In this document: piece by piece, positions 13,801 through 25,800 of the stretch | Layout: every line of letters starts with the position of its first letter | Numbering within the stretch: the first letter of the stretch is position 1 | Source: Ryuthela nishihirai | Taxonomy: Eukaryota > Arthropoda > Arachnida > Araneae > Heptathelidae | NCBI GenBank assembly: GCA_038380435.1 | Contig: JAWZYU010000728.1 | Span: 1 to 64,000, forward strand | DNA length: 64,000 bases | Direction: 5' to 3' | Notes under the pieces: generated by a model | Told to the model about the DNA's origin: nothing | Database searches by the model: none | Seen by the model: only the letters and a program-made list of their open reading frames with translations | Position numbers and translations under genes: made by a program

Positions 13801-16800
13801 TTTTTAAATTAATTACAAAAATTTAACAAATTACATTTTGTACAGTAATATGATCTAGTTCTATTAGTTACTTACTTTAGGATAAGATTCTACAGTTCTT
13901 TAAGTTTTCATGCTGAAAACACTTTAAAAATTCATCCATGATTTGAAGGGTTAACTGCAGATGGGGAATGAGCTACATTGGTTTTCATTAATTAAGGAAA
14001 AATCACTATGTTAAGTCAATGGGAAGCTAACATTAAAGCTCTATAACTTCTAAAATAAGTTTTTTTTTGTTTTGAAAAATGTGATTGCAGATAAAGTTCT
14101 CAATCAAAATAATCAATATCTTGAATTTCAACAATATTCACTTAATATTTAATGAGTTATGGAAATTCGAATATTTAGCAATAACAAATGCCAGCCACAA
14201 AAATTGACTTCAGAAGTTAATTTAAACTTAGTAATAAGTATTTATCAAAGTGTTTAATAAGTTTCTATTTTAGAACTTTGTGTAAAGAATTCTTTCACTA
14301 TTCTTCAGTTTTGCATTGCTGTTGTTAAATATCCAAACTTCCATAACTCATGAAATACTGAATGATATTGTTGAAAATCGAGATATTGATTTATTTGATT
14401 GAGATCTTTATCTGCAATCACATTTTTCAAAACAAAAAAAACTTATTTTAGAAGTTATAGAGCTCTGATGTTAGCTTCCCATTGACTTAAAATAGGGATA
14501 CTCCTTAATTTATGGAAACCAGTGTAATATCCCTCACACAAGCAGTTAGAGGGCTGTTTGAGAAACTTAAAATAGTACCTTTACAGCATACTTTTCGGGG
14601 TATTTTTTTTACAGCATACTTTTAAACATCAGACAGACTGACCAGCTGAGACACATTACTCCAATTTAGATCAGTGACCTCCCCTAAAATCAAGGGTACA
14701 TGTATCTACAATGGTCTCTGCAGGGTTTCCACTGGTTTATATAAGGTATTTGGGTATATGTTCCCATGGGAATGGAAACCCATAAATAATAAATATAGTG
14801 GCAAAATTTCCCTGAACAGATGTTCACTAGTTCAGCAAGTCTTGGAGTAATTAATACCACTACACATCAGATATTTTAAATGGTCATTGTGATGGTCCAC
14901 CCATTCAGTTTTACTTTTCTTTAACCAGTTTTACTTTATTTACATTATATTTATCATTTTGGGGATTATTTCATTTTTTTGGACTGATCGCAAATCTCGT
15001 TTCTGAGCTGTAGGAGTTGCGCATTGTCAACTACTAAAGTGCGAGTATAGGACACAACCCCTCTTGTGTCATATCTAATGCGATCATCATATTATGCAAA
15101 TGTCCGCATCGGCGAGGATGTTCACATACCTTGTGTTGGTGATGGAGGTTTTGACAGGTACGAGGGGCCCCAAGGAAGCCCATGTATATGCACCCCAAAC
15201 TGTTACACCACCTCCAACCCCAACTTGGCAATGACAGAGTTGACAGAGTTGAAACTGTGAATCATCAGACCAGATGACATTTCCAGTCCTCTGCACTCCA
15301 GTTGCAATAGGCTTTTGCAAACTGCAGCCTAATCTTTTGGTGCTTTGCAGTCAACAAGGGGACACAATGTGCACATTGACTGCTATAGCCTATTTTTTCC
15401 ATGATACAACAGATAGTCTTGTGACTCTTCACCTTTTCCCCAAACTCCAAATTCGAAACATACTGAAGAAACAAATGTGACATCATCCTTTAAATTTCAC
15501 ATAAACCTTCTCAAATATTCAACAAATCCTCTTCAAATATCTTCTCAAATCATCTTGGGGTTCAACATCTTCAATGGCGCGACCACATGTTACAATGTGA
15601 AGTAGAAGGGAGCCATCTGAAGACCAGTAACCATACTAACTTTTATTCTGGTCACATGCCTGTGACTGTCCTTCTGTTCTTTTACAAGTCGAGTTCTGAT
15701 ACCATCTTCTTGATTTGTGCTGCCATCTAGGCACACAACAAGGAACCAACATCTGAATTCAGCTCATTAATTTTTATCTAATTAATTCTTGCATTTATAA
15801 GAGAAATCTCTCCCAAATCTTCGAACATCACTGCTTATCAGTCAAATCAGACTTAGGTAGCTCCACTTAGAGATGAGAACACATCATCCCGCGATGAGGC
15901 TTACCATTGCTGGGATCGAACTGATGACCTCGAGGGAAGTCAACAAGAACTGCTGAGAGGTGATGACTTAATCCACAATGCTAAGAGGCTAGCCCCAAAG
16001 GGCATTGTTATGATTAAGTACATATGTGTTTTCGGTCATAATGGCAGACCATTACAGACTTTGTGCATAAGCTTGTGGACATGCCCATATTCAATTCTGA
16101 TGTTATCTGCTTCATGGTAGCCATGCAATTCCTTGTAACAATGTGGGACAGTCTGCACTCACCTTGAGAGTCAATGTATGTTTACATCCACATTTCTCCA
16201 ACTAGTTGGAAGTTTTGCTGTATTTCACATAGTCTTGGTATATTATATGCGACAATTTGACATGGAAATCCCAATAGTTCAGCAGTTGCGGTGATTGAAA
16301 AACCAGCCTTCCTTGCACCTACTATCTGGCTACAGTCAAACTCACCTACATCACTGCTTTACCCATGATTACTTCTCTGTGACTGGTTTCCAATGCTTAG
16401 AGACCTGCTCTATTTACAGGCATTGCCAGTTTCAGCATCTTGTGTGACCGGACACGATATTTCTACTTTGCATATTATGTCCTCTTCCTCCATCAGTGTC
16501 CTCTTTCTGATTGAGGGCAGGGTGGGAGTTTAGAGGAGATGAATCTCACAGTTGGGACATGAACCTGGGATACTACTGACTGAAATATTCCCACCTACTA
16601 ATTTTCACAGAATAATGCTAACTGAAATAACATGCAGGATGGACAGAACAAATACTCAAAATTCTTTGCTTTATAACCATTATAAATTTGAAAGAAAAAC
16701 TTACCTTATTTTAACTGTTTTATTCTCACCATAGCTAAGATTTTCTTTGGTTTGCATATAAGCATCGTTTTCTTTTTCACCCAGATTTCTTAAAGAAGTA

Positions 16801-19800
16801 TTCTGTTAAAAATATGTGTCAATGAAAGTTTAATTCATAACCTATGAATTATTTAGAATAAAACTAATGTAAACCCATCAAAATTCGATGGTCAAGAAGC
16901 ACTGAAAATTCTAAATGGTGAACTAAAAAGAATAAGGGGAAAAAATGCTTCCAGGTTTCCAAATTAGGTTCTGCTAATGGAAAGTACCTGAAATTTTAAT
17001 GCAGCAAATTTAAATTAAATGGATCCTTTGGAACCTTCTTTCCTTCCTTCTTAATGAAATAGAAAAATACAAGTAATTTTAAACTTGAACTCAGGATTAG
17101 ATTTGAATATTTAACACAATATTGGGTGATAAAGGGCAAACCTGTACAAGAAATTTGAGACTGAACAAATCAAATATTTGGGAAGTTATAAGGCAGAAGG
17201 GGAAGTGTTATTAAAATTCTGCATGATAATAAAGATTGGGAAAAGCAAGAAACAAAAGAGGGTTGGGTTTTAAATGGGTTCTACACTGGGGCTAAAAAGT
17301 TAAGCAACAAACACAAAAACACAAATTACAAACAAGTCCTTCTTTGGATTTAAATGAAACATACATGTGAAGTTCGTGATCATATATTTCACTAATACCT
17401 GAAAACCAAATGAAATCCTGTAAATATTTAATAAGATATTCAAATTAGAAAACTACCTCAAAATGGCATGCAAAAGTTCAATGATAACATACCTTTAATA
17501 TGGTGTGTGATCACCTCGGATAGAAATACAGGCTACACAACGGCTCATCATGATGCAAATTAGGAAGCCAATGAGGGTTTGAGGGGAGTAATTGCTATTC
17601 TTACATGAATGCAGAGCAGAGCTCCTGAAGGGTCCTGGGAGCTGGATTGTGACTGGTAATGCATCATCCTAGAGCACCTCAAGTATGTGCTTTTGGATTT
17701 AAGTCAGGTAATTGGAAAGGCCAGTTCATACAACTTATGGTTTCGCTATCAAGGTATGGGCCCACCGAGTGAGCTGTATGGGTGAGCATTATCATCCATT
17801 AACATGGAATCAAGACCCATTGCTGCAAGAAATGAATGAACATAAAGTTCGAGGATCTCATTACAATATCTTACAGCTAGTCCTTCCTAGGAAGACATGA
17901 AAGTCTGTGCGACCAATGAGAGTGATGTCTGTCCACACCAACCCCCAAAACTATCTTTTTCCTAGATGTTAATGGAATATCTGGTTCCAGCTGTCTCTAG
18001 ACAAACAGTTGTTAGGATTTGGTTTGCAGACTAAATTGAGATTCATTGGTAAACAGAACATTGCTCCATTAAGATTGAATCCAGTTGCGATGTTAAGACC
18101 AATTCAATTGAGTTCTGTGCTGGCTGATGTCAAAGGGACACACACACACAACTGATTGTCTTGCATAAGATGACCTATGTGAAGCCTTCTGGACACAATT
18201 TGCAGGGATACTGTTCATCCTGTGGATGCAGCAAGGTCGAAAGCTAGCTGGTGTGCTGTACGAGTTCTATGGTGCCTTGCATTTAGGAGCAGGTAACAGT
18301 TGTCTCCAGTCAACGTGGCCCTTGGACATCCAGGAATAGATCTCCTAGTGATGGTTTTGCTTGCTTGAAATTGATTCCAGAGATAGCTTACAATGCTACG
18401 ATTCACATTTAGCCATCTGGCTACTCCAAACTGACATTGTCCAGCCTCGAGTCTTCCTTGCTTGAAATTGATTCCAGAGATAGCTTACAATGCTACGATT
18501 CACATTTAGCCATCTGGCTACTCCAAACTGACATTGTCCAGCCTCGAGTCTCCCAATTGCTCACCACCTCATTTCTTCAGGCCATTATCTAATGGTTGGC
18601 CATCCATTAGATAATGTCATATGTCAAGACTAACATGAACCATATACACACATACAAATGAGGTGGTTTTTACACTGACCTGTTTTGTATATGCAAATGT
18701 GTTTAATTGCAGATTTGAACTCGGCATCTTTTTCTCATGTAAAAAATCTGACTTTTGTTATTTATTGTCAATTATTGCGTGGCATATGTTGATTTTTAGA
18801 CTTGTTGTTTAACTTTTAAGCACCAGTGTACTATAGGTAGAGATTTGAATTTTTAACACAACATGGGGTGACAAAAAGGAAACCCATGTATAAAATTAGA
18901 GTCAGAACATTAAGATTTTAGAAAAATACAGAGGATTCATATTTGTTAAAACAGATACCAACTTTTTAACAGCCAATGAACAGGCACACACTTATATTGG
19001 GAATCTGCTAAGTGCTGTCAACATGCATTGATTATTTCAAAGGCCAGAAGAAATACTGTTTCAGGCTCAATTTGCTGGATAAAAAACCATACTGGACTCC
19101 AATGTGTGAACATTTTGAAAATCTGAAAACAAATGCTTTGCAAAACTGTGTAATGATTGGTTCAGAAATCATTGTCTTAGCACTACCAGTTTCTGAGATC
19201 TTGTCCTACAAAGGATCAGCACACATACCTACGATATATACCTTATATAATAAAGCCAGAATACAAATAACTCAAGAAGTCTTATAATACAGATTAACAT
19301 CTAGTTTATTGTAAGTAAAAAAGCTTAAGAATTTTTATCTATTTTGACAATGTGAAATCGTACAAAATGACATTATGGTGAATCTATGAGACAGAGTGAT
19401 ATAAATAATTATGTGGAATTTTTGTTTTGAATTCCATATCTACAAGTAATCGGCATTCTTACTATGGATTGATACAGTGATATATCTAGCAAAATGTAAA
19501 CAAAAATATGTTTTATTCATGTCATGACAAAATCATTGTATGCTTACAGTAACCCTTCCAGAGCCAGCCTGAAAAACTGGTTTACATCCACAGGCCTAGC
19601 TATTTTTTCACTGTGCTAGCCAAAAGAAAAATTTTTCAGAACTTCAGAACTTCACAATGACAATCTATATTTATATTAAGCAATAATTCACCTACAGTTA
19701 TCTGCATTATTAGATTGCATCTCAGTTTATCCCACTTTCATAAGTATTATTACCAAATTGAGATATTTACCCTCATACAGTATTTTAATCCTAAACCAGA

Positions 19801-22800
19801 GCTGCTAACCTTGCATGAAGAAAATTAAGATATGGAATAGGGAAAAATCAGAGCAGGGCAAATATGCAGTTTATGGTGCTCATTTTTTAAAGCAATACAA
19901 TAATGCGTTGCATCTGATGGAACACTCGATTTCTGGACTCCTTGTGGCAGCAAAAAATGAAATTTTTCCAGAATTATACCAAGCTTCTTAATATTACTTC
20001 CATACCCCCCCCCCCCCCCCCACCAAATATGTGATTGAAACCAATCACAAAAGTGTTTCAATATCCCATTAGAAAGAAATTTCAGCAAAATGCCAATCTG
20101 ATGATGGCTACCATCTTTATTTTTTGAAACCAACTTCCTCAGATCGACATTTTGACGAATATTCTACTTCTTGGAAAGTTCTACAAATTCAATTCAAATG
20201 CAAATTTATTTTCAATAAGTATTATCTATAATTATATTACATAAAAAATCCCACTAAGCCGAAGCTTATCAGCGGGAATGTACATATATGTTTTTACAGA
20301 TATGATCTAGATTGCCTCAGTAGTACAAAAAATGAAGGAGAGAAAAAAAGGAATAAAACCGACAAAATGATGAAAGTTTCCAAATAAAAACATCACTTTT
20401 TCATCAACCACTAAAATAATTTATCTTTAATATCACAAATTTTTTTTAAGTTAACTATTTCTCTAGGAAGCAAGTTAAATAGGTAGGGAATTTGATATTC
20501 TTTGGAATTTCGTCCGTAATTATTATAAAATTTTGGCTGTTTCAAAAAACCCATAACCTTTCTTCTAGTAAACTTATTGTGGCAAATATTTTGTTTATAG
20601 GTATCATTCAAAGAAGTTACTGATAACAGAAACAAACACATATAAACTTTCAATAGGTAAAATTTTGAACAAACTGAATATATCATCTTTCGTTGTAAGG
20701 GAATATTTAACTTCTGTATTACACAATCCTTTTAGCAGCAAAAGAAAACTATTTAAATTTAGGACAGACAATTATTTTAACCTTCTTTTTCCAAATCCTC
20801 TAGGCTCTGAACACTGCTAATAATAATCACTTGCTCAGTTTCATTCTTTCTAATAAAAAGTTTATTGTTCTTAAATCAAACAAATTTATAACTTTTATCC
20901 TTAACCATTTTCTTTGCTCTCCAAAGTAAATCCCAATTCATTTGCGTCAAATTTTCATTTATGTAGATAGATGAATCCTCTTTTCCTGCAAACACTGTTC
21001 CGCATCCCAAACGAATCTTTCTCTTTTCAATCCATTTGGCTTTATCTTTTCTGTTCTTGAATTGCACCAAAATGCTTGGGATCTGTCCCTGTTTTTTGGG
21101 TCGTATTCTATGTAACACATCAATGTTTTCTCTCGAAAACGAATCAATTTTCAACTCTTTTGCCAGCTTCTCCATTATTCGCAGAAGATCCTCCTCTCTT
21201 TCCCCCATTTCTTGCTCAATTCCACAAATCTCTACATTTTTATTCCTACTATACTGCTCTAGGTTATTATTAGCTATAACCAGTTGCTTAATTTTATCTT
21301 CTAATGTTACGATAACCTTGTGGTTCTTTTCAACCTCTTGCTCTAATGATTCATTTCTTTTTTCCGATTCAACTATTTTATCCAGAAGCTGATCATATTT
21401 GTCAGACAGGAATTCTAACGACTTTTCAACACTATCTAATGTTATCTTCATTTGTAACAGAGTCACTAATTTGTGATCTATTTGGGTCAAAATTGACTTG
21501 ACTTGTCCGAAGTTTATGTTCTCATCCACTTTCAGCGTTTGAAAACTCATGTCATCGGACTCCTCAGCATTTTTTATTCCCGCTTTATAAATCTCTCCTC
21601 CCCTTATATTATTTAATTCATCTCTGGTTTTTTCCTTGCATTTGCAGCAGATCCACTTGTCTTTCCGATATTTTGACATTTTCTTAAATCTGTCTTCACC
21701 CAAACTGGCACAATAGAAGTGGAACAGTTTTTGGCATGACCCTGTACATTTGATCTTATCTTTAGCTGCAATTATTTCCTCGTTGCATCTATTACAACGA
21801 TCCATTATATTAGCACTCAAGATACTCAAATCTTAAAATTATCCAAGCTAATTCAACCTGCTCGAGGGAATATATTTTTTTTTCTTATTATTCACTATGC
21901 AAACCAAAATTCATAGATTTGTCAATATGCTGTGCTCCAACTTAAGAGCCCCAGTTTGAAATCTGCCAAAGAATTCAGAGTTGGGTGTTACTGCTTCGTC
22001 ACATCTGTTGTAAATTGAGGTCATTGTTGTGAGCGGAAGCGATATGCCTCTGGCAAAAACAACGAGAGCCACCCACGACAACAGGAAGATTGCAACAATT
22101 AGTCCAAAAGTTCGGTCTCGTTGATCTTTTGCAGCACACAACACAGAAGGCACTGTACACAGAGACTGACGTCGGGGAGGGGCAGGAGCAATAAAAGTTA
22201 ATAGCACTTACAGGTCTGAAGAGTTCCAGAACCATAACCTAAACAAGCATATTACTAGCAGTAAAGAGGCTGTACAACGAGAATATGCTGAGTAAAGAAT
22301 ATAGTGATAAATCTTTATTTCTAAGTATTAAATTTTGTCTTCACTAGAAGTAATAGTATTTAGACATATTTTCCTAACTGTACATATTATTATAAGGTGA
22401 ATGTCGGTCAGTACCATCCAAGGCTACTTGTTTCAACAGCCTATTATCACTAACAAAGGTTCATTCTGCAATTACAAAAAAAAAACTTGAAAAAATCAAT
22501 AATTTGTCAGAGACAGCTAGTCAAACAAGTGCATACCACAAAACAACGAATTGCCATTCTGCAATTTAAGAAAACCCCAGTAAAAAATTATTAGAGATAA
22601 CTATTTTAACCTAAACAGACTACTAAACAACAAACAACTCTGCCCTTTTTACTGACCAAAGCCTAAAAAGCAAAATTATAAACAATTCACCGCCGATCCG
22701 CAGTAATAAAAAGGACCCTGGAACTAAATAATCCCATCAAAGACAACAAGCCTGAAACACATGAATTATCTCAAATAATGAACTGCTGATTCACAGTATG

Positions 22801-25800
22801 AAAAAAAGCCATGGAACTAAGTAATCCTATCAGAGAAAATAAGCCTAAAAACCTGATCATAAAAAATGCACAGCCATTCACGATTAAAAAATACCCAGAA
22901 CAAGATAATCTCACTGGAGACTTTTAAAAGGAGCTTTTAACACATTATTTTAAACAGAGATTTTATTAAACAGAGAATTTTAAACATTGCTAAGATTAAT
23001 TAAATATCATAAATCGTCTGTAACTTTCAGTACTTACCTGAGGCAAAATTTATACCTATATGCTACATATATAGGAATAAATACAAATTGCATTTAAAAA
23101 ATACAATTATGTTAGTTAAATCTGCATTTATTAGGAAAGTTTAGTTTATAAAAATAAACTCCTTTTATTCACTTTAGAAGATCAGACCTGCAAAAAAATA
23201 TCAAGAACCAGAGGCCACACAAAACGTATTAACAGAGAATTGAATAAATCATTTAATATGATGAAAAGCTATCACACTACATAAATTCACTTACTTTTTT
23301 TTAATCCTACTAAAAACAAATGTTAGGGCTTTTAACCTTACTTTAAACCTTAAGAAGGTTAGCCACTCATGGCACCATCTAGTGAGCTGTGCTGTAAACT
23401 GCAGGATTACTGCTAAAATAGACCCATTCAAATTGCAATGTCAATCATGGCCCACAGATAGGCAAGTTCTCTAAACTGTATTATTTCCTTCACTCTGAAG
23501 TTTCCGATCCTAAGTAATCCAATTAGCGTTTAGTTGGAAAGAGCCAGGAAGTTGGGTATAGTTCAATAAACACACATTTAGCCACACTCTATGGCTTTCA
23601 ACTCTGTAAAAGAATTTAGGTGTGGACTTTGCCATAAGTTCTGTCCGGAAATGATCATCTGTATTCTTACATATTTTCTTTGGTTGGTATGTAGGTATGG
23701 CCACAAGCAAGCACAGATTATGGAGTGCAAACACAGCTGCATCTTTAGTACAGTAAAAGAGCTAAATCAAAAATCATTTCTTCTCTTTCAGTAGCATTCA
23801 CCTATTAGGAAAAGGGCAAAAATACTGTATGATTTAGAGGCAGATTTTTGTAAGTGCAAAACTGAAAAAAAACCCTAAAAATCGGATTTTCAAAAACAAA
23901 ATTGGATTTTAAACTAAAAATCAGAGAAAATCCAATAAAATCAGAATAGTTGGCAGCTCTGCTAAACTGTTGGTACATTTATTTAAATATGTCAAATAGG
24001 AGGAATGGTTGATTGTAACTTTAAAGAGTGTAATGTAGCATATTTATCAAAAAAATTTTTAATCAAATAATCACACAGAATAATGAAAATGCAATAGAAA
24101 ACAATAACACAATATCACAATTGTGTCTATATATTGGTTCAGACATTTTCTTACCTGTTTTACTTCAGCAGTTTCTTCAATGGTTGACATTTTTTCCAGA
24201 GTATTTTTCTCTGGGCTATAAAAATTTCAAATGTCAAAAACAGAGATGAATATAGAGGAAGCATTTATATTCCATAGCAACTGCAATGTGTAAAAAGAGG
24301 AAAATGGTTACTAAATTATGTACACTGTACAGCATAAGATTCTGCCTTTTAGTATCACACACCATAAGGGCTTTTATTCCAGCAGGTATAACACAGTACA
24401 CATATTGGCCAACACAGCAGGTACAGAGGGCATTCAAAACATTCTTGACATGTGTCTGTAGATTTAAACTCATTCCACCAAAGTTAACAAGCTACAACTT
24501 GTTTGAAAGCTTGCCTAAACTTGTTATGACATGTTAAACACAAAGGTCTTATCATCTTTTGTCTCTTTGCTGGCAGTGCATAAAGTTCAGTTTGTGAAAT
24601 CTGTGTGTTGTTACTATGTAGCCTACTAAAGATAAGCAAAGTTTTTACATTTTCATAAGGATACAGTTTGGGTACAGCGTGAAAAAAAAATTCAGGTTGA
24701 TTTATCACAAGTATATGGGGATCATGCTTATTCATATGGCACTGTTATGGGATGGATGTGCAAATTCAGAGAAGGGCAGCAGGGCTTCGAAGACCTCCAT
24801 TGTGCAGGAAGATTGTGAATGTGAGACAAAGGAGGCTGTGAATGCGAGAAAAATTGCTGCTGTTCATGAACTCATTAAGGAAAACCCACACATCACCATT
24901 CTGGTAATATGTTTAGATGTCACTGCATCGATTGGGAGGTTGGAAACAATTATTCATCAACATTTAATGTTCCAAAAGATCTGTGCTAAATGAGTACTCC
25001 ACAAACTGACAGAACAGCAAAAAAATGCTATACTCAACTCATGTAAGGAGATGCTGACAATGTTTCAACCTAGTGACCCCAAAGGGTTAACGAACATTGT
25101 CACAAGTGATGAGACATGGCTTTATTACTATACACCTCCCAGAAAGATTGACAACTATGTTTGGGTTGCGAAAGATGAAATTCGTCCTCAAATCCTCTGA
25201 CAAGATTTTCGCTCATGGAAGAGGATGTTCACAATTTTTTCAATTATCAAAGAGTGGTAGCTATGAACACCATACCTGAAAAACTGACTATAAATGACCA
25301 ATACTACATCAACATTGTTTTGCCCAAAATAGCTAAGATGAAGGAGCAGTGTCCAACAACAGGCATGTCAATGGTTCTCCTTCTTCACAATGCCAGTGCT
25401 CACAAAACCCAGCAAGTTAGGGCCTTTCTGGAACAGGAAAAAAGTTAAACAGCTACCTCATCCTGCATATTCACCCAATCTTGTACCATGTGATTTTTGG
25501 TTGTTTCCAAAAATTAAAAAGGAACTTTCTGTGAAGCCTTTTCCAAGGGTGCAAGACTCTGCAAAATGTGTTCATTCAGAGTTGTGTATTCCCCAATAGG
25601 AATACTGCCAAGTGTTCCAGAATTGGCAAAGATGTTTGCAACTTTGTAGAAATGCTGGAGGTGAGTATTTTGAAGGCAATAAAATATTTGCTAAGTGCAA
25701 TAGTTGTTCTTTTGCAGATGCATGTGAAGAACTTTTTGAACATCCTTTGTATGTTGCTAAATAAATTAAATTTTTACCAAGAATTTTTTTTTAAACATAG

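Larger units (their letters stand above)
9668..16704. other. NBN intron 11: LINE, foldback MITE and Tc1
   Basis: Holds the RTE-like LINE (10765-13655), a foldback MITE (13958-14536), an LTR fragment (14888-15100), a Tc1 relic (15101-16450) and a SINE B head (16495-16605). 9668-10760 shows only AT-rich sequence with ACAC microsatellite bits. Confidence 0.7.
20185..22260 (-). mobile_element. CR1/Jockey-type LINE, internally deleted
   Basis: Minus strand, 5' to 3': a relatively GC-rich leader (about 22260-21830), ORF1 (21829-20777), then directly the C-terminal tail of ORF2 (20686-20411), a 3' UTR and an ATTTGAATTG-like repeated 3' end at about 20185-20205. The endonuclease and most of the reverse transcriptase are missing. 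Confidence 0.8.
16803..24154. other. NBN intron 10: Tc1, LINE and minisatellite
   Basis: The largest intron (7.35 kb). Contents: a Tc1 with terminal repeats (17282-18830) flanked by a direct repeat, a deleted LINE (20185-22260) and a degenerate tandem repeat (22456-22930). 18930-20180 and 22940-24150 show no recognisable feature apart from a C homopolymer at about 20006-20021. Confidence 0.7.

Noticed and set aside
18358..18554. Two repeats considered as the start of a CRISPR-like array
   Set aside because: Only two adjacent identical units of 97 bp inside a transposon in eukaryotic DNA.
19012..19287. 91-codon plus frame as a gene or exon
   Set aside because: No recognisable domain, no splice evidence, within NBN intron 10.
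21036..21392. 118-codon plus-strand frame
   Set aside because: Antisense shadow of the LINE ORF1; Ser/Leu/Phe-rich composition typical of reverse reading of Lys/Glu-rich coiled coil.
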